DNA of 64,000 bases from positions 32,005,734-32,069,733 of the forward strand of contig NC_049907.1 in assembly GCF_001411555.2 (NCBI RefSeq), written 5' to 3'. This document shows positions 36,221 to 48,977 of this stretch, piece by piece. Each line of letters starts with the position of its first letter. The first letter of the stretch is position 1. The notes below the pieces were generated by a model, which worked only from the letters and a program-made list of their open reading frames with translations, did not search any database and was not told where the DNA came from. This DNA comes from Juglans regia (lineage: Eukaryota > Streptophyta > Magnoliopsida > Fagales > Juglandaceae). A program made the position numbers and the translations under genes.

Positions 36221-36260
36221 CATTACAAGAAATATAGGTGCTAAACGTATTTCCTCCGCC
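36221..36260 (+). mobile_element. possible CACTA 5' terminus
   Basis: CATTACAAGAAATATAGG differs from a common CACTA terminus (CACTACAAGAAATATAGG) by one base and is followed by a TTTCCTCCGCC-type subterminal phrase. It could be the left end of the element whose transposase starts at 43651, but no matching right terminus was found in the window. Confidence 0.35.
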
Positions 36261-37123
36261 ATAGATGAGGACAATTAATAAAATTGAGATTCTGTCATAT
36301 TTAAAGAAAAAAAGAAAAAAAAGAAAACGCACCATCTTCCTCCCAAAACCAAAATCCCACCAAAACCCTTATTTCCTTCACCTTCTCCTTCCCCCCAAAA
36401 TCCCCCCGCGTCCCACCCCCAAAAACTTAAAAGCTTCACTTTCTCTCTCTCCCCCATCCTCGTCTCATTGATTCTCCCTCTCCATGGTTAGGTCGCCGCT
36501 CTACACGCTGTGCAGCTCCTCCGCTACTCACGAAACCCTGGTAAGCCTCTAACTCCTCTTCTATCTGTCTCGGTCTCTATCTATGTATTTGGTTCCGACT
36601 CTCCCCCTCAATAACTATCTCTTCGTACTGAGCCAGTCACCGTGACTAGTGGAGGCCGCCGCAACCTGTCCAGCCACGTTGCCTCGCTCTGTCGAATCCT
36701 CGCTGCAGCGCCCCCTCGCCCACGAAAATCCAGCCCACCACTACTCCTAGTTGGGTAAGATACTCTCTTGCTTTACCCATGGAACTTAATGTTGTCCATG
36801 ATTGTGTCTTTTGTGTCTTTGTTTTGGAGTCGGGTGACTTTGACGGGAGAGTCAAAGGGAGTGAACAAATATAAATCAGATGGGGTAGATTTTTTTAATG
36901 ATGGTGTTTGACTGGGATTAACTTTAGTTAAAGGAGACAACAGACACCTTGATTTAGGTTTTGCCTATGCATTTTATTTCTCAGCTTCTCACAAATGTAG
37001 ATCGATTACATTTACATATTTTGCGAATGAAACTACATTTTAGATTTTTTTTTCATTATAGTAAATAAATGAAGAGTATTGTTATACATAAGTCGGTCTG
37101 CTAACATATCACTTATAGTTGGA
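36261..37123. other. no gene; leader-like C-rich segment
   Basis: A C-rich, CT-rich stretch (36340-36480) precedes ATG at 36484 (MVRSPLYTL) and a GT donor near 36541. It resembles the untranslated leaders often found near CACTA termini. No downstream exon with a domain was found. Confidence 0.3.
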
Positions 37124-37665
37124 CCCATTATAACTTAAAAAAAAAAACAAAACAAAACACCAATCTTTTTTAGCATACCTGATATGGATAGTTTCTATAT
37201 CAGTGATGTGTTTGGTGTGTAAAAAATAAGACTTATAAATAGATCTTCTGATAAATGAATATCATTTTGAATTGTTGTGATTTAACCCAACAAAATGGAT
37301 GATCAAGCCATGTGCATTAGCCTAGCTAGCAAAAAACATAGAATCGAGATATTGGCATAAACATGTAGAAACCGACAATTATAAATGCCAAGCGTGCAAA
37401 AGTAGTTCATATTAAATAATTCACATGCGTATGATGATCTGCAAATGACTAGCTACATATAACAACATTTGGCATTTTAATAAGGAAAGGGAATTAACTA
37501 ATTCATATCTTATTGATTTAAGTTTGTCACAAACCTATTTGGCTTGAGTTTTTGAATTCTTTCTCTCTCTATGCTGCTTGGTTGGTATGTATTAGGGTGA
37601 ATGCATTTACTGTGGCAGCTGTTTGATTGGGCCTTGTGGAGCTGATGCTGCAGTGGCGATTGATT
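37124..37665. repeat. 542-bp segmental duplication, copy 1
   Basis: Runs from CCCATTATAACTT to CAGTGGCGATTGATT and is repeated at 40824-41365 in the same orientation. The two copies have the same length, with about a dozen substitutions and a few small offsetting indels (about 97 percent identity by eye). It lacks TG...CA ends, so it is not an obvious LTR pair. Confidence 0.9.
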
Positions 37666-39329
37666 AAGAGAAAAGCTTCAAACCGGATGGGTGACTTTGT
37701 TTGTTTTACACCCGCCCAATAAAATTAAAACACGTAATATAGAACATTAGACTAATTGTAAATGTGAGTGCAGTGAAACCTCTTCTCCCCCCACAAATCT
37801 CCCTCTTCTCAACTCCAAAAATCTCCCTCTTCATCATCTTCTTCCCCACAAATCTCCCTCTGCTCAATCCCGAAAATCACGCTCTTCTCAGGAGACACCA
37901 TCGTCTCAACCCAGTGGTTTCAATCTGTCGAAAGCTTGGTCTCTCTCCATCGTTCTATGCATCATCTCAGCCCCGAAAATCTCTCTCTTCTCAACCCATC
38001 GTCTCAACCCAGTGGTCTCAACCCGTCGAAAACCTCACTGGAGCTTTGTCTAACTCATCCCATCTCCGTCGATAATATTGTCTGGTAAGCTTGGTCTGAT
38101 TTTTTGTTTGTTCGTTGCCCTCTGTTGGTCCCTTAAAACTTAGGGAGCTTATTTTAATATTTGAATTACCCAGCATATTATCTAATCTGCAGGGGAAGAG
38201 ATTTGGTTTTTGGGTCTTAACAACATAGATCCATGGAACGTGGTGGAATGTTGAGTGAGACTTGGGATTTGTTTCTTTTATCCGTTTTTGGAAACTTGGG
38301 GAATATTGTTTCAAATCCAATAGATATATGGTAGAATTTGGGATGGACATAAATCCATGGAACGTGGACTTGGGAAGAGAGTAGCCAAGGCATATGCATC
38401 CCTTCAATGTCTCGTAAGGCCAGTCCGTGACTCTTGGAGTCCCTCAAAATTGTCTAGGTAAAACCAATGTATTTCTCATAATTGGAAACTTGGCGAATAT
38501 TGTTTCAAACCAATATATTTCTGCCATTTTATCTTCCAAAAGTTTTAGCTCCTTGTGAAAGCCTTCCAGCTTTGTCAATTTGTCCAATTGTGCTGTACTT
38601 GCAGTGGAATGTTCTGTGTTTCTGTAGAGGTTCAAGCTAGCTCTTATGCTTGTTTTGAACCCATGTGAGTTTAGTGGCCTTTTATATTCACTGAGTGTTT
38701 CTTATAAGGGGCCAACAGTAGCTGATGGAGTATTTTCTTTTCTTTGCAGCAATATGGAAAGTAGTGGAGAATACACCATTTCTAGCTTACGGATTGGGGA
38801 TGAAGCAATCTTGGGATGAAGACCACTATGTTATTGGTTGGCGATTTTTCAATTGTCTATATTATAAGGTTAAGAAACAGTGTGGCTTGTTGTAAGCGAA
38901 CCTTGGAATTATGAAGTCAATCAAAATGTAAATAGTTTAATGCTACATTAAGATGTACAAGGCTTATCGGGACAAGTTGTATTTATTTTCCAGATCAGTT
39001 TATGTGGATTGTTGTAGTTGTGGTATTTATTTTTTGGATTAGTTTATGTACTTGTCTAATAGTTGTTGTCTACAAAGTTAGGTATTTGGATAAAATGGTA
39101 CTTCTGGATGGATTGATTGCTGCCCAAAACAAAGCATACATGCTTCTCGAGAGACCTGGGATGCTTATAAATAATTGGTTTCGTGGTTGCTTAGATAAAT
39201 ATCACCAAACAGATAGACTTAAAAGAAGCTATATTTTCCAAATATGAAGGCTCATTAATATTACTAGTGCTAATGTTCAACACAAAATGCCTTCTTACAA
39301 AATGAGTGACTTTGTTCAAACTGACTGCA
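37666..39329. other. no firm gene; C-rich repeats and short internal duplications
   Basis: 37770-38060 is C-rich with CACAAATCTCCCTCT and CTCAACCCAGTGGT phrases each repeated. TCCATGGAACGTGG occurs twice (about 38230 and 38355), and a GGAAACTTGG(G/C)GAATATTG block twice (about 38290 and 38484). A minus-strand frame at 38444-38635 has a coiled-coil look (LEGFHKELKLLEDKMAE). Possibly a captured gene fragment; no family recognised. Confidence 0.3.
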
Positions 39330-39590
39330 TTCAAAATCAGCCCTATAACAATGGCCTTTATACTTACATTTCAAAATGCCTTCTTACTCTACACGGTCAA
39401 CCCTATAACTATTGCCTTCTTACAATATAGGGTCAGCCCTATAACTATTGCCTTCTTACAATACATGGTCAGCCCTATACCTATTGCCTTCTTACATTCC
39501 CCATAAAGTATTGCCTTCTTACATTCAAAATCAGCCCCATATGTCATTTTATCTTCTTACATTCAAAATCAGTCCTATAACTATTGATCT
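39330..39590. repeat. minisatellite, about 36-44 bp unit
   Basis: About seven diverged units containing TCAGCCCTATAACTATTG and CCTTCTTACA. Unit lengths vary and no constant repeat with unique spacers is seen. Confidence 0.85.
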
Positions 39591-40157
39591 TGTGACATAT
39601 GAAAATTCCATGAAGCATTGAAGTCCTCACTCTGTGACATGGTCAGATCTTGCATATTCCTACAAAAAAAAAAAAAAAAAAAAAATAGAAGTTCTCATTA
39701 AAAGAACTCAACAAAGAACCATAAAATATCTAAGATAAGTGTGGTATTCATACATGTTAGTGGTCGGGTTTGGAGGTATGCCAACTCTAGTTGAGCTTGA
39801 TTCTCCCATATTACTGCACAAAGAAAAGAAAAGAAAGGATTTACTTATAAAAATAAAAGAAAAGAAAAGATCCATCAAGTTAGAAGCTTGTATTGACAAA
39901 AAATAATTTGTGAATCTTGTCAAACAGGTAGTTAATGCCTGGGTAGTGAAAAATGTGCTGGTTGGGGTCCAAAATATGAGTTATTTTCAAAATAAGGGTT
40001 ACTTACATCAAGTTAGAAGCTGTACTGACATAAAATAATTTTACAATCGTGCTAGGATTTGCCAAAATATGAACTTTCAAGTTTCTAAAACCAGTAGGAT
40101 GGGCTGTATTTTCCTTGCCTTAAATATATACAAACATAATGAAATCATTCTACTTAC

Positions 40158-40225
40158 CTTTGCGATGGACACTTGCTTCTTATATGTCCCTCTCCTTTAC
40201 AATCTTGTGACTGCTGACATACACA
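40158..40225 (-). pseudogene. possible zinc-knuckle exon fragment
   Basis: Minus-strand frame reads CVCQQSQDCKGEGHIRSKCP, containing C-x4-H-x4-C (CKGEGHIRSKC), followed by a GT donor at 40157. A further minus-strand segment near 39750-39810 reads GESSSTRVGIPPNPTTNM. Together they may be exons of a captured zinc-knuckle protein (FAR1/MULE-type or retroelement gag-like), but no domain outside the knuckle is recognisable. Confidence 0.3.
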
Positions 40226-40823
40226 GGGATAAGCAAAAATGGTAAATATAACGATAAAAGCCCAAAATCCACAACCCTTGTGTCAACAAAACATATATAG
40301 GTAATATAGAAATAGTATCACAATGACAGCTCCTGAGCCACTTATCAGAGAAAGATAACCATTGAGTTAACTCCATCAATGTTCTATAAATTCAATATCT
40401 AGCAAATCTTCATAGCACATAATAATCAAACAAATCATAAATTTCTAAAAAAAAAAAATAGTGGGGTCAAGCTCTCTAAATTTTCCCCTGATGCCAAATG
40501 TTCGTCGAGTACAGCCCCAGCCCCTGCCATTACAGAGCAACAAATACACACAGTCCAGCCCTAAAATCATCATAACCATGCAATATTTTCATTACTTACA
40601 GAAATTATATGGGACGACGAGCGACGACGAGGGACGAGGGAGATCAAGTTTTGTTTTTGGGAAAATGCCACAGAGTGAATTGGGTTTTTTGGGGGGAAGA
40701 TGGCATAATAAATGGAATGCTCTACATGCATTCCTATTGTTCAACTTAGTGAACCTCCTACCTGTCAAGTTTTTATTAGTAGGTGTAAAATTAAAAATCT
40801 CACCCGACCGGCCCCTAGCTGCT

Positions 40824-41365
40824 CCCATTATAACTTAAAAAAAAAAACAAAACAAAACACCAATCTTTTTTAGCATACCTGATATGGATAGTTTCTATAT
40901 CAGTGATGTGTTGGGTGTGTAAAAAATAAGACTTATAAATAGATTTGCTGACAAATGAATATCATTTTGAATTGTTGTGATTTAACCCAACAAAATGGAT
41001 GATCAAGCCATGCGCATTAGCCTAGCTAGCAAAAAACATAGAATCGAGATATTGGCATAAACATGTAGAAACCGACAATTATAAATGCCAAGCGTGCAAA
41101 AGTAGTTCATATTAAATAATTCACATGCGTATGATGATCTGCAAATGACCAGCTACATATAACAACATTTGGCATTTTAATAAGGAAAGGGAATTAACTA
41201 ATTCATATCTTATTGATTTAAGTTTGTCACAAACCTATTTGGCTTGAGTGAGCTTTTGAATTCTTTCTCTCTCTATGCTGCTCGGTTGGTATATATTAGG
41301 GTGAATGCATTTACTGTGTGGCAGCTGTTTGATTGGTGGAGTCGATGCTACAGTGGCGATTGATT
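40824..41365. repeat. 542-bp segmental duplication, copy 2
   Basis: Second copy of 37124-37665, exactly 3,700 bp downstream. The flanks differ immediately outside the CCCATTA start and after the GATTGATT end. Confidence 0.9.
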
Positions 41366-43126
41366 GATGTTTGTTTTTTGGTGGAGTTGTGGCCAAGTTA
41401 TTTAATTAATGTGGTTGTTTTTGGCCATGTATTTTGTGGTTCCTCTTGTTGATCAGTACTGGTTGTTTTATTGTAGTAAGATCTTTTTGAGTTTGGCAGC
41501 TGCTAGAGCTACCGAGGAAATCCACCGATGATTTCTACCAATTGTGTAATTTTTTTAAACATTTTTTTTTGTTAAAAAACCTACAAATTCATTAAAAAAT
41601 ACTTTCTTAACCATTAAGTTAAAAAAAAAAAAAGTAATTCAATAAAAAATTTTGGTGCATGGATATTCCTTGCTCATGAAAGTTAGACCAAATACCAAAA
41701 TCTTAAAGATCAAATACTCTCTCAAACACTCCCTCCAGGCTCAAAATGCAATTTATGCCTTGATTGAGTATATAATATTGTAGCTTGATGTTCCAAATTA
41801 ATAATATTGTTGGGTATGATAGTTTAGGATGTAATGATCTGAAAAAGTAGGCGATAGTTTAAAAGTGCCAAATAAAATTTTATGAATGATGTACTTGACA
41901 TGATCGTTAATATAAGTTGTATCTTTACTCATATATGGCGCTTAAGTTTGCTTCCATAATTAGTTTTCGAAAAACATATTGGGCCTCCAATTTCTGGAGT
42001 AAGTCCAAGCTGGCAGTTGCTTATTATTTTCTGATTCATTGGAGTCCAGTTTTCACGTCGGAAGCGTGACGATATCTTTGTTATTGGCCCAAAGATGCTT
42101 GCCTAGCTAGTTGTCAAAACCAATAGAAATTTTATACTTTTATCTAATTAATATATAATTTATCATTTTTGTCATTCTATCTTAATATTTAAATATATGT
42201 GTTTAAATAAAAAGATAAAAATGATAAATCACATTTGATTAGGTGGAGATGTGTAGTGTAAGGTTTCATTGTAAACAGACAGACTTGCAGTGTATCCAAT
42301 AAATCCCCTTCTAAATATGGTTATTTGTTTGAATAATATTGTTGGTGTATCCTGATTGCTTGAGTTTGTGAGTTTAAAATGTGAGATTTGATCACGAGAT
42401 TCTAATCCATACAGAAGATAAAAATACGTTAGTAAGGTTGGGTAAGAAATTCTTTCCCCATTGAGTGAAACTTAGGCAACCACTAGGTTGGTTTTATGAG
42501 AACTTTTATTCTTGGAGTTGAAATGAACTGTCATTAAAGTACTTTGGAAAAGCAAAAACCTGCGTATTGGTTCCCAAAGAAAGAAAAAGAATTTTTTTTA
42601 TGTGAGTGTGATATTGGAGTTTTAGCTGTTTATGTACAACATTTGACTACTTTTTTAGCCACTTTTAGATTGATTTCTTAATATGTTGTTTCCTAATGAA
42701 AACAATTGGGTCATAATTTGGAACAAGTGAAATTGTAGTAAGGTGGTGTCTATCGTGATGATGTTTGCAATAAATGAAAAAAAAAAACTATAATTATCTT
42801 TCCGTCATTGGCTTTCTATATAACATGGTCTGGAAAAATATACTAATTGGCCATTGTAGAGCATGTTATTTTAGTCGTGCTCATGGTCAATGTCTTCCTC
42901 CTGATTATTTGGGTTGGCTGATGAGCATCGAGCTGACATCTACCATAATGGTGTTCGAGTGGCGTATTTTTATCTAGCTCTTTTTTTTCGAACTCTGTTT
43001 TTAATATGGATTTTTTCTATTTAGTTTCTTTGAGCAATGGTAGCTAGATATAATTGTAGGAATATATCTAGGATAGGTATAACTCGCCCATGCAAATTAC
43101 CTTAATCATAAGTAATCGGGATTGAA
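41366..43126. other. no gene recognised
   Basis: AT-rich, probably the 5' non-coding part of the CACTA element whose transposase starts at 43651. Short open frames (for example 42774-42977) have no domain. Confidence 0.35.
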
Positions 43127-43327
43127 GTGAATTACCTAAATAGAAGGATGAACAACTTTGTGTCATCCCTCTTCGGGAGAAGACAAGAAGCTAAGATAAT
43201 TGGTAATGAAGCAATGGCATATGGGTACAAGATACTAATGAACTCGCTGTACGGTAGATTTGGTATAAATCCACAAAGTACTATAACAGAGGTATGCAAT
43301 AGGGAAAGATATGACTATTTGACATAG
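43127..43327 (+). pseudogene. type-B DNA polymerase fragment (mitochondrial linear-plasmid type)
   Basis: A 66-codon open stretch reads EAMAYGYKILMNSLYGRFGI, then NPQSTITEVCNRERYDYL, stopping at TAG. The K-x3-NSLYG core is the conserved region III (motif B) of family B DNA polymerases, and the NP-x-ST-TE continuation is typical of protein-primed polymerases of plant mitochondrial linear plasmids (DNA_pol_B_2 family). Those enzymes are normally about 800-1000 residues; here only the fingers/palm junction is present. No exonuclease motifs or DTDS motif were found nearby. Best read as a short nuclear relic of plasmid-like or organellar DNA, sitting just upstream of a CACTA transposase. Confidence 0.7.
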
Positions 43328-43650
43328 AGGGACGAGGAATGATCTAACATCAAGAGTAGAGTTAGAGTTGTAATTACCTTAATCAGGTTCTAATTAACAA
43401 AATAATATACACTCTTGACACCCTTTCTTACCACTTATCTTCATACCTACAAGTACCCTTGCTTTTGCTTATTATTGCACACCTCTAATAATATATATGC
43501 TTATAAGTTTAAATACATATGCCTGTTTGCACCAGGACATGGTAGCCACAACCCACTAAACAACTTTTCCCTTACTTTACATAATTCTATGTGGCATTGT
43601 GCTGAATTTATCCCTTACTAAACAACTTCCCCTCCTCTACTTGTTTCTAG

Positions 43651-46228
43651 ATGGATAAGAGTTGGATGCAAATCACTGATAGATTTGGATCTAGGGAATA
43701 TGCTAAAGGAGTTAAGGAGTTCATTAACTTGGCCCGATCTCATGCTACCAGTGACGAAATTCGTTGCCCATGTGTCCTGTGTTCAAATAATTTCTTCCTA
43801 CCTATAGGCCAGGTAGAGAGACACTTGTTCATTAAAGGTATTGAGAAGAATTACACGACGTGGATTTTCCATGGTGAGGAGGAAGATTTAATCATAAGTG
43901 ATGATGATGATGATCTACATGTTCCCCAAGAAGAGGATGATTACATCGATGACATCGATGTTATGTTACAAGATTTTCGAGCTGGGACATTTCCTAATGT
44001 TCCCATAACTGAGTCATTCCATACTGAGGGTCCGCCATTGGTTGATCCTGAATCATCGCCAACTTTCGACCAGTTGTTGGCTGATTCCCGGCATCCTCTT
44101 TATGAAGGTTGTACAAAGTATTCTAAACTATCATTCACTGTCAAGTTGCTGCATATCAAAACACTTGGTGGTATCAAAACACTTGGTGGTTGGAGTGTAA
44201 AGTCCTTCGACATGGTTTGTCACTTGCTAAAGTCAGCTTTTCCCAATGCCCTTTTGCCAAACTCATATGAAGAGTCACGTAACTTGGAAAAAGGCCTGGG
44301 CCTTACTTATACCAAGATGCATGTTTGTCCGAATGACTGCATACTTTATTGGAGGGAAAATGTAGATAAAGATGAGTGTCTAAAATGTAAACTCCCAAGG
44401 TGGAAATTCAGCGAAAGTTATCAAAGATGAATTCCTCAAAAGGTTTTACGACATTTTCCTTTGACGCCAAGGTTGCAGAGATTGTTTATGTCACAGAAAA
44501 CAGCAGCTGATATGCGGTGGCACAAGGATTAGCGCGTTATTCAGCAGGGTATTCTAAGTCATCCAGCTGACTTTGAGGTGTGGACAACATTTGATCAAGA
44601 GCATGCTTGGTTCGCGGAAGATCCAAGAAATATCAGGCTTGGTTTAGCTAGCGACGGTTTCAACCCATTTAATAATTTGGCTAAGCCTTACAGCGTATGG
44701 CCAATGGTTCTTGTCCCTTACAACTTGCACCCATGGTTATGCATGAAAGATCCATTTTTTATCACTTCACTCTTGATTCCTGGACCAAGATCACCGGGAA
44801 ATGAAATTGATGTTTATCTTCAGCCTTTGATAGATGAATTGATTGATCTATGGGATAATGGTGTTGATACATATGATGCAAAGGCCAGAGAGACTTTCCA
44901 ATTGCATGCAGCATTGCTGTGGACAATCAATGACTTCCCTGCTCATGGAAACCTCTCCGGGTGGAGCACTAAGGGGAAGATGGCATGTCCATCGTGCAAG
45001 GAAGAAACAGATTCAATGTGGTTGACATATAGCCGAAAACATTGTTACACATGGGTCATCGCCGATTCTTGCCACCGAACCACATCTGGAGAAAGAAAAA
45101 GACTATTTTTAATGGCTATGCAGAGCATCGCGACCCACCTACGTTGTATTCTGGAGAAGACATACTTATTCAACTTCTAGATATTCCTGATGCAATTTTT
45201 GGTAAAGGCATAAAGAAAAGAAAGCGTACCATAGACGAGTTTAATTGGACCAAAAAAAGTATCTTCTTTCAATTGCCGTATTGGTCGACTATAAAGATTA
45301 GACATAATCTAGATGTAATGCACATTGAGAAGAACATTTGTGACAACATCTTAGGAACTTTGATGAATATCTCCGAAAAAACTAAAGATCATCCTAATGC
45401 ACGTCGTGATCTTTCCAATCTCAATATAAGGAAGGAGTTACACCTTATTCGGGATGATACACGCATTAGTATGCCACATGCAAGTTATACGTTGTATGGA
45501 GTTGAGCGGACTGGTTTCTGTAATTGGTTGCGAGGTGTGAAATTCCCAGATGGATTTGCTTCAAACATTGCCAGATGTGTTAGTGTACCTGATTGTAAAA
45601 TCTCGGGGATGAAAAGTCATGATTGCCATATTTTCATGCAAAGGTTACTTCCTGCTGCAATTTCTGGATACTTACGCCAAGATGTTCGATTAGCACTAGC
45701 TGAGTTAAACACTTTTTTCAAAGAATTGTGTGCTAGAACATGTAAGGTGGATGTCTTAGAGCGGCTTCAAGCTGATATTGCCGTCATTCTTTGCAAGTTT
45801 GAGATGGTTTTTCCGCCTATCTTCTTTGATGTAATGGTGCTCTTAGCCTACCATTTGCCACGTGAGGCTCTACTTGCAGGACCAGTTCAATATAGGTGGA
45901 TGTATCCTTTCGAGAGGTATCTTGGAAAATTCAAGAGATATGTTAAGAATAAGGCCGCCCGGAAGGTTCAATAGCCGAGGTCTATATCCATGTAGAATGC
46001 TTGAATTTTTGTTCCATGTACCTCCACGATGTCGAGACTAGATTCAATCCCCTCGAACGTAATGTTGATGAAGGAGATGAGGGTGTACGAGAGGGACTAT
46101 GTGTTTTTTCACAAAAGGTGCGCCCCATGGGTTTTGCTTCACGTCACCGATTAGACGATAACATTTTCATAAAAGCCAGATGGTATGTTCTTAATAATTG
46201 CACAGAGATTGATCTATACCTTAAGTAA
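43651..46228 (+). pseudogene. CACTA transposase, TNPD-like, N-terminal and catalytic part
   Basis: Starts MDKSWMQITDRFGSREYAKG, the transposase-associated N-terminal domain, with RCPCVLCSN (Cys-rich). The tnp2 transposase domain follows (PRLQRLFMSQKTAADMRWH; GLASDGFNPFNN; NDFPAHGNLSGWSTKGKMACP; GHRRFLPPNH; HNLDVMHIEKNICDNILGTL), then DUF4218 (KSHDCHIFMQRLLPAAISGYLR; CKFEMVFPP; YRWMYPFERYLG). Lesions: TGA at 44428-44430 and TAG at 44530-44532 without frame change; a 2-bp shift near 45050 (extra AC in the CYMGHR region); a frame change near 45960 before EGSIAE. The C-terminal DUF4216 part continues after solo LTR D at 48978. The enzyme would excise and insert CACTA elements by binding their termini; this copy is dead. 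Confidence 0.9.
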
Positions 46229-46318
46229 GTAACCAAACTACTTACCAACTTAGTAATTTTCAATTCTAAAGATATGATTTACGTTGCATCTCCTACACAT
46301 ACTTAACCGCTCGAGTTC

Positions 46319-48972
46319 TGTAACGCCCCAAACCCGGTTGGCCTGGAGAATTACTACCTGTCACTTAAGAACATATTTCCCAACACAACTAAAATAAAAC
46401 TCCAAAACTTTATTAACAAAACTCAATCTCATGTATTCTAAATAACCACATTAAAAACTCCACAAAGTCATTACTGCAGCAAAATAAACTAAGGAGGAGT
46501 CCACAATCTCCCGGTAGTCATAACAAACCAAACTAATAATTTTATAAGTCTTACTAAACCCAAGCCCAAGATATAATTAAATCTAAAAGGCATTAAAACT
46601 AAAGGACATCAGAATTCCTTCTTCTAACATCCTCCCCTCAGCTTAATCATGCTCACCAATCCAATCCAGGTCCTCAGTTGGACTCTCCACATCATCTGAA
46701 AAATATTATGAAGATAGGGGGGTGAGTTATCAACAACTCAGCAAGCAGATGACATATGCTAGCGTGCAAACATGAGCATTTACAAAGTATAGCATGCAGA
46801 ACAAAATATTTTCCAGAGTTATCATACAGAACATAACATATTTTCAAAAGTAACAGAGCGATGGTTTTAAGACAAGTAAAATCCGTAATACTTTGGCATA
46901 ACATAAACTGAGTATCATCATCAGATCAAAACAGAGCATCACATAGAGCAGAGACCATGTTTCACCCCCGTGGTAGGGTTGTGCTAACCTTGGTGGCCAA
47001 ACCAGGCAGAGATAGAGGTGAAATCTTTCCTTTATTCTTCTCGGAGCCCCGAGTGTGCACACAGGAAAGATCACAATAAAACCACTTTGTTTCCAAAGTG
47101 GGTGCACTCAGAGACAGAGAAGTTGGTACCAACCCAAACAGAGCAGAGCATAACAGAGCAGAGCAGAACAAAGCAGAGACAGAGTCAGATACAAATACCA
47201 GTACACCATGCCAAAGGTTTTCAGATGTTATATCAAAATAATACAGAGTACCAAAACAGAATCAGATAGTTTACACACACTGACAACAAAAGCCAGAACA
47301 TCTTTCTAAATAAATGCACAATTTTTCATATTCTCAATATCGCTCCCTTTTTCAGATTTCAGAAATCACATGATAGAATTTAGCTCATGTATACACAATG
47401 CATGTCAGAACATATTTTTCTTTTTTCATAAAGATTTGATTAATAATGCAGATAAGCGACCGAGGTTGATCTTTGTTTTTCCCAAGATCCCATTACATCA
47501 CAAAATATGCAAGTTTTCATAAAGTCAACCTCAGTTTTATTAACTTATAAAATCTAGCATAGGAACCCCGCTTACCTGGACAACTTAGCTTTTTAGAATT
47601 TTCCTAAAAAATGTCGAGTCGAATATAAATCATCATCTATAAAAATAATCACATAATTTTCGTAAGTTTTCAATCAATCACGGATTTCGATATTTAAGCC
47701 TAAGTTTCTAAAATAACCTATTTTGATTTCTCAAAACTTAAAACCGTCATAATCTCAAAATATATCATCACTTCCTAAAAATCACCAATATCCACAATGA
47801 CCAACGTCAAACTCAAAACACCAATATTTAAACCCGAAACAGCCAACAAATGTCATAGCATAAACCAATCACAAACAACTTCATCATCAAATCCAACCGA
47901 CCCCCTTACTCCTCGGACTCAGTCTGGCACAACCAACCAATTCACAATAAATATGAATTAGCGCAGAAATACATTTAAATCTCAAAATTTCTTTGGGAAA
48001 ATACTTACAATGCTATAATATAATTTTTGAAAGATCACGGAGGTGCTAGAAGCGGCAACGCGGCAACAAAACAGTGCCAAATGCACTATGGCTGTGGGTC
48101 TCAAAAATTCACTTTTGAACGAGGACAAACCAAGATCGGATATTAATAGGGTAGGGCTTAGGGATGTCGGTGAAGTTAGTGGTGGTGGTGGTTGGCCGTG
48201 GGTGGCGGCGTAGAGGGTGGTTGAAGTGCAAAATACCTAAAACGGAAATGGAATTGGGTGTACTTCACGGTGGCAGATTGGAGCTGGGGTTGGGTGCATT
48301 GGGTTGCTAGGAGGTCGATGATGAAGTGGTGAAGAAATGGTGGCCGGAGGTGGCGCGACGGCGGCGCTGGAGAGAAGAGAACACCGCGGCTTCAAGCCGT
48401 GCGTGGAGGGGAATTGCGGCGAGTGAGGAGCTGAAAATCGGAGGGGGAGGTCGCCGGTGGGTGGGAAAGGTCGTGGGCTGGGCGGTGTTGCCGGACTGTG
48501 GCGCACGACGGTGGGCTGGGTGGAGGAGAAGCAACGCACGGGAGAGAAAGGGAGGCTGGCATTGCGCGGGAAAGCAGGGGAGAAGAAAAAAATGAGGAGA
48601 AAAGAGAAAGAGGAAGAAAAGAAAAAGAAAAAGTGAGGGAAAGAAATGAGGTTCATTCCTCACATCTTGGGTCACAAAAATGATCCAATAGAAACAATTT
48701 CAAAACAACAAGTAAAATAAAATAATTTAAACATACTGATTAAATGAAAATAAATAACTAAATTCAACAACAAGTTAATTTAATATGAAAAGAAAATTAA
48801 ATGCATAATAATAATTAATATTAAGGAAACATGTCAAATTTAATTTTCACAAATTAAAAATCATAAAAATAAACCCATTAAAATCTGAAAATTTAAAACA
48901 AGATAATCAATTTTTAAATTAATAACAAATAATCCTTCAATTAAAAATATACTAAAAATACGGGGTGTTACA
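46319..48972 (+). mobile_element. solo LTR D (2.65 kb) in the CACTA transposase, TSD AGTTC
   Basis: Starts TGTAACGCCCC and ends ACGGGGTGTTACA, with identical AGTTC at 46314-46318 and 48973-48977. It interrupts the CACTA transposase between its DUF4218 and DUF4216 parts. The block at about 46720-46810 (GTGAGTTATCAACAACTCAG, then GACATATGC and CATGAGCATTTA) aligns with the same part of solo LTR E (4950-5040), so they are one family with divergent 3' parts. The GC-rich 48050-48600 segment yields Pro/Ser-rich and Arg-rich open frames on both strands that I regard as spurious. No gag or pol is present. Confidence 0.9.
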
Positions 48973-48977
48973 AGTTC

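Noticed and set aside
38750..39247. Possible gene fragments on the plus strand (38750-38820 and 39002-39247)
   Set aside because: Short frames with hydrophobic or mixed residues, no domain and no consistent exon borders.
39330..39590. Possible CRISPR-like repeat series
   Set aside because: Unit lengths vary, there are no unique spacers, and the setting is a plant nuclear genome; it is a minisatellite.
37124..41365. LTR retrotransposon with 542-bp LTRs
   Set aside because: The repeats lack TG...CA ends, no TSD is found, and the interior has no gag/pol, primer-binding site or polypurine tract that I can see.
48237..48683. Pro/Ser-rich and Arg-rich open frames
   Set aside because: They lie in the GC-rich 3' part of solo LTR D, overlap on both strands and show no domain.
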